DNA from: Lachnospiraceae bacterium
GTDB taxonomy: Bacteria; Bacillota; Clostridia; Lachnospirales; Lachnospiraceae
Assembly: GCA_004558185.1 (NCBI GenBank)
Contig: SFDP01000002.1
Coordinates: 30,629-94,628 of the forward strand
DNA: 64,000 nt
Direction: 5' to 3'
Shown here in pieces: positions 17,071 through 25,883 of this stretch. The translations under genes were made by a program, and so were the position numbers. The notes beneath the pieces are model-generated. The model worked only from the letters and a program-made list of their open reading frames with translations, was not told where the DNA came from and searched no databases. The stretch's first letter is position 1; every line of letters begins with the position of its first letter.

Positions 17071-18941
17071 AAAATAAGCTATCAGTAATCGTCAGTATTT
17101 ATAATATTGAACAGTACCTTCCCAGAGCAATAGCCTCTGTTTGCGGCCAGACCTATAAGAATCTGGAAATTATCCTGGTCAATGACGGCTCTACGGATGG
17201 CAGCGGACAGATCTGTGATGAAAAGGCTGTCACAGATACGAGAATTAAAGTGCTCCATAAAAAGAACGGAGGTCTGTCCAGTGCCCGTAATGCAGGAATA
17301 GAGGCCGCCACGGGAGAGTATATAGCCTTTTTAGACGGAGATGACTGGATAGACGCTTCCATGTATGAGGATATGCTGCAGCTTTTACTGGATAATCGGG
17401 CGGAGCTGGCAATCTGCAGCTATAAAAAAATCAGTCGAAGTGGCGTGGAAGACACCTCCACAGGAAAGGTAACGCTGTGGGAAGGGCGAGAGGCGCTGGA
17501 GGTCTTTCTTGAAGAGAAGGAAGAATACCAGATTCAGAATGCAGCATGGAATAAGCTCTATACCAGAAGGCTCTTGGGAAACCTTCGTTTTCCCGAAGGA
17601 AAGCTGTACGAGGATATTGTCTATACGACCAGGCTTCTGGCAGCAAGCACAAGAACCGTATATGTTGACTGTGCTTATTATAATTATGTAATAGATCGAA
17701 GTGACAGTATAATGAACAGCAACAGGCTGGAAAGACTTTTAACCGACCAGATACCTGCCTATGAGGAGAAAGGCAGATTCTTAAAGGAGATTGGCGAAGA
17801 GGAGCTTTATCGCACCCATCAGTATTTTTTTCAAAAAAGGCTGCTTCTCCATTATCGTCAGGCAGCAGAACAAAGGCCGCAGGCCTATAAGAGCTTTTTG
17901 AAAAACATCCGTCAGATTCTCCTGACCCGGACAGACTGGAGCGTTTATCAGGGAAGAAGTGACCGGAGAGGAGAATATGTACGGCTTAAGCTGTTTACGC
18001 TGTCGCCCGGATTGTACAGAGTATTTAATAAATTCAATGAAAGTCTTCTGATTCCGGTTAAGCAGCGAAGAGAATTTCGGGGGAAAAAGGGAATCATCAT
18101 CGTTCTTTCCGGCGGACTGGGAAACCAGATGTTTCAGTATGCCCTTTATCTTTATTATCAGTCCAGGGGGATAACGGTAAAAATAGACGAGCTTACGGAA
18201 TATGCCCATGAGAAGAAGCGAAAGCCGGAATTGAGGGAGGTCTTTGGTATACATTATGAAAAGGCCACACCGGAGGAAATTTGTCACTGGACCGATTCTT
18301 ATATGGATTTTGCGGCCAGAATTCGGCGAAAGGTATTTGGAAGAAGAACCCGATTATACCTGGATACCTATGGATTTGACCGGACAGTCCTGGAATTGGA
18401 CAATGCTTATCTCTACGGCTGGTGGCAGAGTGAGAAATACTTTCAGAGAGTAGAGGACAGGGTGAGACAGGCCTTTAGGTTTTCGGATGAAGGGCTGAAC
18501 GACACCAATAAAGAGTATCTGAATAGGATTCAGAATTGTGAATCGGTGGGGGTACATCTTCGCCGCGGGGATTATCTTGAGGTGAATGAGCTTTATGGAG
18601 GAATCTGTACGGAGGAGTATTATGCTTTGGCTATCCAGAAAATGAAGAGACAGATACCGGACTGTGAATTTTTTCTCTTTACCAATGACCCGCTCTGGGC
18701 CAGAGAGCATATGGCAGGTGAAGGGATCACCATTGTGGAAGAAAATGATGAGGCCCATGGTTATCTGGATATGTATCTGATGAGCCGGTGTAAGCACAAT
18801 ATCATTGCCAACAGCAGCTTTAGCTGGTGGGCAGCCTGGCTGAATGAAAATCCGGGAAAGAGGATTATTGCTCCCGCCCGTTGGGTACAGGGAAGAGAAA
18901 TGCCGGATATTTACACAAAAGAGATGGAGACTTGCATTTAG
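17064..18941 (+). CDS. Two-domain glycosyltransferase: GT2 fused to GT11 (fucosyltransferase-like)
   Basis: This 625-residue protein joins two enzymes. Residues about 1-330 are GT2: KLSVIVSIYNIEQYLPRAI, VNDGSTDGS, LDGDDW with the DxD, and GLSSARNAG. Residues about 343-625 are GT11: SGGLGNQMFQYA, GVHLRRGDYL (the GDP-fucose-binding region of alpha-1,2-fucosyltransferases), and ANSSFSWWAAWL near the end. No frameshift separates them. The fusion would let one polypeptide add a sugar and then a fucose-like branch. It ends this block of genes; a terminator-like hairpin follows. The GT11 donor is assumed from family. Confidence 0.88.
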   Translation: MLENKLSVIVSIYNIEQYLPRAIASVCGQTYKNLEIILVNDGSTDGSGQICDEKAVTDTRIKVLHKKNGGLSSARNAGIEAATGEYIAFLDGDDWIDASMYEDMLQLLLDNRAELAICSYKKISRSGVEDTSTGKVTLWEGREALEVFLEEKEEYQIQNAAWNKLYTRRLLGNLRFPEGKLYEDIVYTTRLLAASTRTVYVDCAYYNYVIDRSDSIMNSNRLERLLTDQIPAYEEKGRFLKEIGEEELYRTHQYFFQKRLLLHYRQAAEQRPQAYKSFLKNIRQILLTRTDWSVYQGRSDRRGEYVRLKLFTLSPGLYRVFNKFNESLLIPVKQRREFRGKKGIIIVLSGGLGNQMFQYALYLYYQSRGITVKIDELTEYAHEKKRKPELREVFGIHYEKATPEEICHWTDSYMDFAARIRRKVFGRRTRLYLDTYGFDRTVLELDNAYLYGWWQSEKYFQRVEDRVRQAFRFSDEGLNDTNKEYLNRIQNCESVGVHLRRGDYLEVNELYGGICTEEYYALAIQKMKRQIPDCEFFLFTNDPLWAREHMAGEGITIVEENDEAHGYLDMYLMSRCKHNIIANSSFSWWAAWLNENPGKRIIAPARWVQGREMPDIYTKEMETCI

Positions 18942-18954
18942 GCAGGGATTTTAG

Positions 18955-19001
18955 TACACTATTGATGAATATGCCTTGCGGCAGTATCAATAGTGTATTT
19001 T
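18955..19001 (+). terminator. Terminator-like hairpin between gene blocks
   Basis: A perfect 12-base inverted repeat (TACACTATTGAT at 18955-18966 and ATCAATAGTGTA at 18986-18997) encloses an inner TGCC-TTGC-GGCA stem and is followed by TTTT. It lies 14 bases after the GT2-GT11 stop in one of the larger gaps of the locus. The outer stem is AT-rich and the T run short, so termination may be partial. Confidence 0.5.
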
Positions 19002-19088
19002 CGTTGACAGAGCAAAAGAAAAGCTGCGCAGCAGCGGTTTTGTGAATGGGTTCTGAATAGTTACGATGTGATGAGGAAAGGTCAGCAA

Positions 19089-20123
19089 ATGATTGGAACC
19101 AGGCTGTTAAAGGGACAGGGACTGGGAAATGCCCTGTTCTGCTATGTAACCACCAGATGTCTTGCAAAACGACAGCAAACTGATTTTGCCATCCTGGGCA
19201 AAGAGGTCTTAGAGGGAATTGCCGGAAAAAACAATGGGCTGTATTTTATGAATCTGGACTTTGGGATGCCGGCAAAAGAAGAAGAATTTACCCGAGTCTA
19301 TCATGAGAGGGAGGATCGGCTCTTTTTAGGAAATTCCCGTCATGACTGTCGCATAGGCTGCTACGTTACAGGGGCAGATCCCAAGCTCATGGAGGTAGAG
19401 GAAGGAACCTTAGTCTATGGGAATATGCAGGCTGAGGAGTACCTTTTACCCTATAGGGAGGAAATAAAGCAGTGGCTTCAGGTAAAGCCGGAATATGACA
19501 GTAATGAATATACCCGGGACAACCTGTGTGTGATCAATATCCGGGGAGGAGAATACAGGGGAAGCCCGGAGCTGTTTCTTGGTCGCAGGTACTGGCTGAA
19601 GGGCATGGCTCATATGCGGTCACTGAGGCCGGATATGGAGTTTATGGTGATAACAGACGATGTGGAGGCAGCAGAGAAGGTGCTGCCGGAGGTGCCGGCC
19701 TATCACTTTGCTTTGGATAAGGATTATGTGACCATAAAAAATGCCCGCTATCTGCTGCTGTCCAATTCTTCCTTTGCTTTTTTCCCTGCCTTGACCAGCG
19801 AAACGGTAAGGGAGATCATTGCCCCCAAATACTGGGCCAGACATAATGTGTCCAATGGCTATTGGGCGTCAGAGCAGAACATCTATTCCGGCTGGAAGTA
19901 TATGGACAGGAGGGGAAGGCTGTATACAGCCGGAGAGTGCCGTCAGGAGCTGGAGAAATATAAGAAGACAAGCCAAAGCTACAGAAGGCTAAACCGGAAA
20001 CCTGAAGGAGTTACTGCCGGCCTGATGAAGCTGGAAAGTGAGTTGCTGTACAGAGCTTCCTGGATCAGGCGGATGGCAGGTGCACTAAAGCGACGGATAA
20101 AAGGAAGGTTGAATAAAGGATAA
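19089..20123 (+). CDS. Divergent GT11-like glycosyltransferase
   Basis: This 344-residue protein has KGQGLGNALFCYVTTR, aligning with the GGLGNQMFQYA donor-site region of GT11, and VINIRGGEYRG where GT11 proteins have HxRRGDY. So the Arg-Gly pattern is kept but the canonical RRGD is altered. A late SNSSFAFFPALTSE segment matches the ANSTFSWWAA region. It is probably a fucosyltransferase-fold enzyme with changed donor or acceptor. AAAGG seven bases upstream supports the ATG at 19089; earlier in-frame starts at 19068 and 19071 are weaker. Confidence 0.7.
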   Translation: MIGTRLLKGQGLGNALFCYVTTRCLAKRQQTDFAILGKEVLEGIAGKNNGLYFMNLDFGMPAKEEEFTRVYHEREDRLFLGNSRHDCRIGCYVTGADPKLMEVEEGTLVYGNMQAEEYLLPYREEIKQWLQVKPEYDSNEYTRDNLCVINIRGGEYRGSPELFLGRRYWLKGMAHMRSLRPDMEFMVITDDVEAAEKVLPEVPAYHFALDKDYVTIKNARYLLLSNSSFAFFPALTSETVREIIAPKYWARHNVSNGYWASEQNIYSGWKYMDRRGRLYTAGECRQELEKYKKTSQSYRRLNRKPEGVTAGLMKLESELLYRASWIRRMAGALKRRIKGRLNKG

Positions 20124-20129
20124 TTCAGT

Positions 20130-20903
20130 ATGGAAAAAATTAACGGGCGACTGCAGCTTCCCATGGTGACTCTGTGTGCCATGACCAGCGTACTGGTACC
20201 GGAAACCATTAAAGCCATGGAATACAGTATGAGGGAAATAGATTTTGGGGCAGCAGTGATTATTACCCACAAGAAACCGAGGCATCTCCCCAAGGGGATT
20301 ATCTATAAGCATATAGATGAGCTGACGGATATTGACTGCTTTAATTATAAAACAGTGTATGAAATGGGAGATTATATTGAAACAGAGTTTGCCCTGCTGG
20401 TACACTATGACGGCTTTGTGGTGAATCCGGATATGTGGAGAGATGAATTTCTGGACTATGATTATATTGGCTCTCCCTGGCCCCTGCCCAGGGAGGGAGA
20501 TACCACCACTTATCGGGATATTAACGGAAACCTGTGCCGGGTGGGAAACAGTGTATCCATCCGAAGCAAGCGGCTGATGGATTTTCCCAGGCAGGCAGGT
20601 ATTCCCTGGACATCGCAAAAGGGTTGGTTTAATGAAGATGGCTTTATCTGCTGCCGAAACAGACATCTGTTTGAGGAAGCAGGAATGCGGTTTGCCCCTT
20701 TGGAGTTGGCCATCTATTTTGGCCATGAAAACATGATACCGGAGATTGAGGGTAAGGGAATTCGCCCTTTTGTTTTTCACAAATGGATGGGAACTAATGC
20801 AAAGTATCCCGATTTTCGGCCCAGGAGGCCCTTAAAGAAGGCCTGGACTCAGCTTAAGGTATGGGTGTGGAAGCTGCTGTATCCCGGAAAGAAAGAGGTC
20901 TGA
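20130..20903 (+). CDS. DUF5672 family protein, probable glycosyltransferase, copy 1
   Basis: This 257-residue protein has the DUF5672 pattern: VTLCAMTSVLVPETIKAMEYS, AVIITHKKP, LLVHYDGFVVNP, YDYIGSPWP and NEDGFICCRNR. The VHYDGF and EDGF acidic blocks resemble GT-A metal and base positions, so it is likely a cytoplasmic glycosyltransferase. No member is known to me with an assigned linkage. A close paralogue sits at 50086, and both lie near GT11 and PglK-like ABC genes. The start is six bases after the previous stop. Confidence 0.8.
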   Translation: MEKINGRLQLPMVTLCAMTSVLVPETIKAMEYSMREIDFGAAVIITHKKPRHLPKGIIYKHIDELTDIDCFNYKTVYEMGDYIETEFALLVHYDGFVVNPDMWRDEFLDYDYIGSPWPLPREGDTTTYRDINGNLCRVGNSVSIRSKRLMDFPRQAGIPWTSQKGWFNEDGFICCRNRHLFEEAGMRFAPLELAIYFGHENMIPEIEGKGIRPFVFHKWMGTNAKYPDFRPRRPLKKAWTQLKVWVWKLLYPGKKEV

Positions 20904-20943
20904 CAAAGCCATGGAAGGCTGTGATAGGAGCAAGGTTAAGGGA

Positions 20944-21897
20944 ATGATATACGATTGTTTTCAATTTTTTAATGAACTGGATATACTGTACCTGAGAATG
21001 AAGATCATGGATCCAATTGTGGACAGATTTGTGATCAGTGAAGCAACAACCACCTTTTCAGATATTCCTAAACCCTTGTATTTTCAGGAAAACCAGGAGA
21101 TGTTCAGAGAATTTCAGGACAAAATCATTCATGTGGTCGTGAACGATACTCCCCCAGGGGATACCCATGTGAGAGATACCTTCCAGAAAAATGCCGTAGG
21201 AAGAGGGCTGGCAGAAGCAAAGGATGAGGATATTATCATTTTCAGCGATTTGGATGAAATTCCCAATCCGGAGAAAATCAAGGAGATTCTTCCTGACTTC
21301 CAGGATGATAAAATCTACCATTTTGCCCAACGGCTGTTCTATTGTTATCTGAATATGGAAGAGGTATCCGGAAGCCTCCTGTCCTATGCAGGGGAGTTTG
21401 AGGGAGTAGAAAGGAAGCAGTGGATCGGCAGCAAAATGTGCCGATATAAGCTGCTGAAGGAGCAGAATCTGCAGCTGGGGGATCTGCGTTTTCCTGAGAG
21501 GAAGGAGTGCGGCATCCGGGTAGCTGACGGAGGCTGGCATTTTGGCTATATGGGAGGCAAGGGAGAAGCTGATTTGAAAAAAAGAGTGCAGCAGAAGGTG
21601 ATCTCTGCCGCTCATCAGGAATATAACAGCAGAGAGATTCTTAACGATGTAAGTGATAAGCTCAAAGACGGTCAGGATATTTTCGGCAGAGAGGCACAGT
21701 TTGTTCTTATCACCATTGATGAAACCTATCCCGAATATATTCGCACCCATCAGAAAGAATTGGCCCACTTGATTATGCAGCAGGAATCCGAAGAGGACAG
21801 GATAAAACGTCAGCGAAAACGCAAAATTCGTAAGGTCTGTGAAAAAGGAATCAGAGGGGTAAAGAAGCTGGGAAGAATCGTCACCGGGAGAAAATAG
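20944..21897 (+). CDS. Glycosyltransferase family 17 (GlcNAc-transferase-like)
   Basis: This protein of about 317 residues has the GT17 signature of beta-1,4-GlcNAc transferases (MGAT3-related): MIYDCFQFFNELDILYLR, VDRFVISEATTTFSD, QKNAVGRGL, the acidic IIFSDLDEIPNPEKI, and later GGWHFGYMGG. Metal binding is likely through the DLDE region. The family suggests addition of a branching GlcNAc. The homologous N-terminus starts at the ATG at 20944; an in-frame ATG at 20911 would add 11 unconserved residues. The C-terminus is strongly basic. Confidence 0.85.
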   Translation: MIYDCFQFFNELDILYLRMKIMDPIVDRFVISEATTTFSDIPKPLYFQENQEMFREFQDKIIHVVVNDTPPGDTHVRDTFQKNAVGRGLAEAKDEDIIIFSDLDEIPNPEKIKEILPDFQDDKIYHFAQRLFYCYLNMEEVSGSLLSYAGEFEGVERKQWIGSKMCRYKLLKEQNLQLGDLRFPERKECGIRVADGGWHFGYMGGKGEADLKKRVQQKVISAAHQEYNSREILNDVSDKLKDGQDIFGREAQFVLITIDETYPEYIRTHQKELAHLIMQQESEEDRIKRQRKRKIRKVCEKGIRGVKKLGRIVTGRK

Positions 21898-21922
21898 GGA
21901 AACTACCCGCAAGGAGGCAGTC

Positions 21923-22870
21923 ATGGCCAAGGTATCCATATGTATACCCACTTATGAGAATCAGGAAGAGGTAAAGCGACTGCTGGATTCTACCAGAGAG
22001 CAGACCTTTGAGGATGTGGAGATCATCATTACCGATGATTCCCGGGACAAGCTCATTGAAGATTATGTAAGAATGCTTATCACTACAGACGGCAGGATTG
22101 GAAGAAAAATCAACTATATCCATAATCAAGAGCCTCTGGGCCATATCTTTAATTGGAATGCTGCTATTTCAAGAGCCCACGGTGAGTATATTAAAATCAT
22201 GTTCAGTGATGATTGGTTCACCTATCCGTATAGCCTCGAAAATCTGGTCAGGCTGTTGGAAGAACGGCCTGAGGCCTCTCTGGCGTTTTGCGGCAGTATG
22301 CAGGTATCAAAAGGGGAAGCATATGCCAGAAAGCCCGAGGCGGGTTATGCAGAGCGTTTAAAGGAGGATTATCGTTACCTGTTCATCAGCAACCAGATTG
22401 GGGCACCCAGCGATACTCTCTACCGAAACAGCCCACAAATCCGGTTTGACGAAAGGAGCAACTGGGCCTCGGATGTTTTTCTCTATATGGAAATATTGAA
22501 AAACAATCCTGCTTTTGCCTATACCGATGAACCGCTCATTTCCATTGGGATTCATGAGAAACAGTATACAGAAAGCTTCCATGCGGCAGATGAGCGAATC
22601 TATAAGGATTATCAATACCTTTTTCAAAAATATAATTTAAGTGAAAGCGGTCAGTGCAGGGAGTATTTCTTAAAACGGTATCTTATCCCCTTTTCCAGGG
22701 GGATGAAGGAAGCCGGACAAAACGGGTATAGCAGTAACGAATACCTGAGAGCGCTTTTTTCCTATTACAGGAAAGAGGTGCTTCCCTGCTGTAAAAGGGC
22801 GGTTCTAAGGAAAATAAAAGGAAACCAGGCTGTTAAGGCAGCAGAAGGAAAAGGAAAAAGAGAAGCATGA
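21923..22870 (+). CDS. Glycosyltransferase family 2
   Basis: This 315-residue GT-A enzyme begins AKVSICIPTYENQEEVKRLL and has IITDDSRD (first Asp pair), NWNAAISRAHGEYIKIMFSDDW (metal-binding Asp) and SDVFLYMEIL. It is an inverting cytoplasmic glycosyltransferase of unknown linkage. AAGGAGG is placed correctly before the ATG. Its stop overlaps the start of the ABC flippase gene by four bases (ATGA), indicating coupled translation. Confidence 0.87.
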   Translation: MAKVSICIPTYENQEEVKRLLDSTREQTFEDVEIIITDDSRDKLIEDYVRMLITTDGRIGRKINYIHNQEPLGHIFNWNAAISRAHGEYIKIMFSDDWFTYPYSLENLVRLLEERPEASLAFCGSMQVSKGEAYARKPEAGYAERLKEDYRYLFISNQIGAPSDTLYRNSPQIRFDERSNWASDVFLYMEILKNNPAFAYTDEPLISIGIHEKQYTESFHAADERIYKDYQYLFQKYNLSESGQCREYFLKRYLIPFSRGMKEAGQNGYSSNEYLRALFSYYRKEVLPCCKRAVLRKIKGNQAVKAAEGKGKREA

Positions 22871-24612
22871 GAGATACTTTAGTCAAGCTGCTTGGCATTT
22901 TGAGCAAAAGGCAAAAGAAGAATGTGGCAGGCATCGGTGTGATGATTCTGATCGGTGCCATACTGGAAACCCTGGGGGTTTCCATGATCGTGCCTTTGGC
23001 TCAGGCAATCATGGATGCCCAGGCTCTGGAAGAAAATGAATATGTAGTTATGGTGATGGATTGGCTGCAGCTTAAGGAGATGAGACAGTTCGTTATTTTG
23101 CTGTTGTTTTCAGTGGTTGCGGTGTTTGTCTTAAAGAATGTCTATCTTCTGGTGATGAATTATGTGCAGGCCAAATTTGTAAACAATAACCAATTCCTGA
23201 CAGTAAACTATATGCTGGAGGAATATCTTAACCGACCCTATGAGTTTTACCTTAATGCAGATATTCCTACGGTTTTCCGTACTGTGGACAGTGATGTACC
23301 TAAGGTCTTTACGGTATTGATGGAATTTATTTCCCTGATGACGGAAATCGTAGTGGCCATCTTCCTCTGCGCAGTACTGCTGGTAGTGGATCCGGTAATG
23401 ACCATTATTATTGCGGCTATCCTGCTTTTTATGACAGTATTGATCGTAAAGGTGGTCAAGCCTAAGCTGAATGTTCTTGGACAGGAAAATCAGGCTATAC
23501 AGGCAAGAATGGGAAAATGGAGAAACCAGTCGATTTTTGGGATCAAGGATGTGAAGGTGCTTCATAAGGAGCAGTATTTCGTGGATAATTTTTCCGTGTA
23601 TTCCAAAAAAGGAGCAGATTTGAACAGTAAATATGTGGTATTTAATAATGCTCCCAGGCTGCTGATTGAAACGATTTGTATCTGCGGGCTGCTTTCCTAT
23701 ATGGCAATCAGTATTATTTTAGGAAAAGAGGTGAATGAGCTGGCTACTCAGATTATGGCCTTTGCCGTTGCAGCCATCCGCCTGATGCCCAGTGTGAACC
23801 GAATCAATACCCATCTGACCAATATCGCCTTTTTTGCTCCCAGCGTAGACTATATCTATGAAAATGTGGATTTCAGAGACTATAAGGAAGAAAGAAAATT
23901 TGGCAGTACCAGAATAGAGGCCGGAGAGCCTGTTGAAGTAAAGGACAGTATCCGTCTGAATCAGATTACCTATGCCTATCCCAATACGACAAAACTGATT
24001 TTGGACCAGGCAGATATGAATATACCCATCGGCAGCTCTGTAGGAATTATCGGACCCTCCGGTGCGGGCAAGACCACAGCAGTGGATATTCTTTTGGGAC
24101 TGCTGGATATTCAGGGAGGAAGTATCACCTGTGGTGGAAAAAATGTTATGGATAATTATTCCGACTGGCTGAGCCATATTGGTTATATTCCACAGGCAAT
24201 CTATTTGACGGATGACCCTATTCGGGATAATATTGCCTTTGGCGTGAATCGGGAAGAAATCGATGATGCACGTATCTGGAAGGTATTGGAGGAGGCACAG
24301 ATGAAGGAATTTGTGGAGCAGCTTCCCCAAGGCCTGGACACTTCGGTAGGAGAGCGGGGAGTGCGGATTTCCGGGGGACAAAGGCAGCGTATCGGTATTG
24401 CCAGAGCCCTGTATCATAACCCGGAAATTCTTATTTTTGATGAGGCCACCTCTGCTCTTGATACAGAAACAGAAACGGCCATCATGGAAGCCATAGATCA
24501 ATTCCATGGAAAGAAAACGCTGATTATCATTGCTCATCGCTTGAGAACGATTGAAAATTGTGATCTGATCTATCGGGTAGAAAATGGAAAGATTACCCAA
24601 ACCACATTATAG
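22867..24612 (+). CDS. PglK-like ABC flippase for lipid-linked oligosaccharide, copy 1
   Basis: This 581-residue half-transporter has six membrane segments in the first 330 residues (ILETLGVSMIVPLAQAIMD is typical of PglK-type proteins). The nucleotide-binding domain has Walker A GPSGAGKTT, signature SGGQRQRIGIARAL, Walker B ILIFDEATSALD and the switch His in IIAHRLRT. As a homodimer it would flip undecaprenyl-diphosphate oligosaccharides outward. A second homologue sits at 51764. The ATGA overlap couples it to the GT2 gene upstream. Confidence 0.88.
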   Translation: MRDTLVKLLGILSKRQKKNVAGIGVMILIGAILETLGVSMIVPLAQAIMDAQALEENEYVVMVMDWLQLKEMRQFVILLLFSVVAVFVLKNVYLLVMNYVQAKFVNNNQFLTVNYMLEEYLNRPYEFYLNADIPTVFRTVDSDVPKVFTVLMEFISLMTEIVVAIFLCAVLLVVDPVMTIIIAAILLFMTVLIVKVVKPKLNVLGQENQAIQARMGKWRNQSIFGIKDVKVLHKEQYFVDNFSVYSKKGADLNSKYVVFNNAPRLLIETICICGLLSYMAISIILGKEVNELATQIMAFAVAAIRLMPSVNRINTHLTNIAFFAPSVDYIYENVDFRDYKEERKFGSTRIEAGEPVEVKDSIRLNQITYAYPNTTKLILDQADMNIPIGSSVGIIGPSGAGKTTAVDILLGLLDIQGGSITCGGKNVMDNYSDWLSHIGYIPQAIYLTDDPIRDNIAFGVNREEIDDARIWKVLEEAQMKEFVEQLPQGLDTSVGERGVRISGGQRQRIGIARALYHNPEILIFDEATSALDTETETAIMEAIDQFHGKKTLIIIAHRLRTIENCDLIYRVENGKITQTTL

Positions 24613-24632
24613 ATAAAAGCGGAGGTATAGAG

Positions 24633-25883
24633 GTGAAGGAAGGTATCCTGAACACTTATTACAACCGAATATGGCAGAGTGAAGGGAGCCGGATTTGGCT
24701 TGAGGGGATATCGAAGGCTGCGTTTTATCTGGGACTGCTGATTGAATTAACCATCGTGATCCTGGATAAAAGCGCTTATATCATTCAATATGAAGGACAA
24801 TGGTTTCGACTTACCTTCGTTCTCTTTGGAATCAGCCTGATCACCACGAGGCATAGTGTTAAGGAATGGCTCTGGTTATTGGTCTTTGGCATTATGGGAG
24901 TGGTTTCCTATTTTGCTACGGAGAGGAATGAGATATTAAGGTTTGTAGTGTTTATCTGGGCCTGTGTGGGAAAGGACATGAAAAGAGTTCTGAAGGTAAC
25001 CTTCTGGTATACATCAGCGGGCTGCGCAATTCTTATTCTATTGTCGGTGCTGGGTATCTATGGAACCCTGGCACAGACGGCAGTGTATAGAACCGAAATG
25101 GCTTTTACCCTGGGAGAGGCAGAAACACGCTATTGCTTTGGTATGGGTCATCCCAATGCTTTTCATTGTATGATGCTGGCCATAACCTGGCTGGGAGCCT
25201 ATTGCTACCGGGAGAAAATAAAATGGTACGGATATCTTTTACTGGGGATAGGCCATATTATCCTTTATTTCTTTACCGGTTCCAGAACTGGACTGTTAAT
25301 GGCAGTGTGCTCCCTGCTGCTGATTGTTCTGTTGAAATACGTCAGGCCCTTACAAAAAAGTAAGTGGGTATATATGGCAGGAATTGCGGCAGTAATCAGT
25401 GCGGTATTGTTTTCGGTTTTTATGGCCAAATACAGTGTACACCACCCATTGCTGGCTAAATTAGACGGCTTTGTATCCCAAAGAATTCTGAATCTATATT
25501 ACGACACCATCAATCACGAGGGAATGCTGAGTACCTGGTCACTATGGTCAACACCGGGAAACAGATATTTCTTCGACCTGGGGATCGTTCGTGTATTCTA
25601 CTGGTTTGGTATCATTCCCGGAGCCGTCTGGTTTCTGGCACAGTGCAGGCTGCTGTGGTGTGGTTATAAGAAAAAAGACTATATGCTTCTGGCAATCGTT
25701 ATTTCCATTACCATGTATTCGGTCTTTGAGGCTCACTATGTTTCGGATTATCTGGGACGAAACTATATCTTCTTTTTTATGGGAATGTATTTGAAGGAAA
25801 TGTCAGGCGTGGACCAAAGGAAAGAGATTGGAGATTTCAATGAAAATTCAGCCATTGATCAGCGTAATTATTCCTGTTTATAA
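24633..25883 (+). CDS. Wzy-like polysaccharide polymerase candidate
   Basis: This 416-residue multi-spanning protein contains GMGHPNAFHCMM and FTGSRTGLLMAV. The His-Pro-Asn and Ser-Arg-Thr-Gly motifs are typical of Wzy-like and related O-antigen polymerases. It probably polymerises or attaches the unit flipped by the preceding ABC transporter. GTG at 24633 is the likely start, with GGAGGTATAGAG upstream. It is related in plan to the protein at 37775. Its 3' end overlaps the next GT2 gene by 44 bases. Confidence 0.72.
   Translation: MKEGILNTYYNRIWQSEGSRIWLEGISKAAFYLGLLIELTIVILDKSAYIIQYEGQWFRLTFVLFGISLITTRHSVKEWLWLLVFGIMGVVSYFATERNEILRFVVFIWACVGKDMKRVLKVTFWYTSAGCAILILLSVLGIYGTLAQTAVYRTEMAFTLGEAETRYCFGMGHPNAFHCMMLAITWLGAYCYREKIKWYGYLLLGIGHIILYFFTGSRTGLLMAVCSLLLIVLLKYVRPLQKSKWVYMAGIAAVISAVLFSVFMAKYSVHHPLLAKLDGFVSQRILNLYYDTINHEGMLSTWSLWSTPGNRYFFDLGIVRVFYWFGIIPGAVWFLAQCRLLWCGYKKKDYMLLAIVISITMYSVFEAHYVSDYLGRNYIFFFMGMYLKEMSGVDQRKEIGDFNENSAIDQRNYSCL

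Noticed and set aside
19004..19009. TTGACA as a promoter -35 box
   Set aside because: No -10-like hexamer at 16-18 bases downstream (the sequence there is GC-rich CGCAGC).
21058..21951. Reverse-strand open frame of about 297 codons
   Set aside because: It is opposite the GT17 gene with strong family motifs on the + strand; a shadow frame.
23719..24600. Reverse-strand open frame of about 293 codons
   Set aside because: It is opposite the ABC transporter ATPase domain; a shadow frame.
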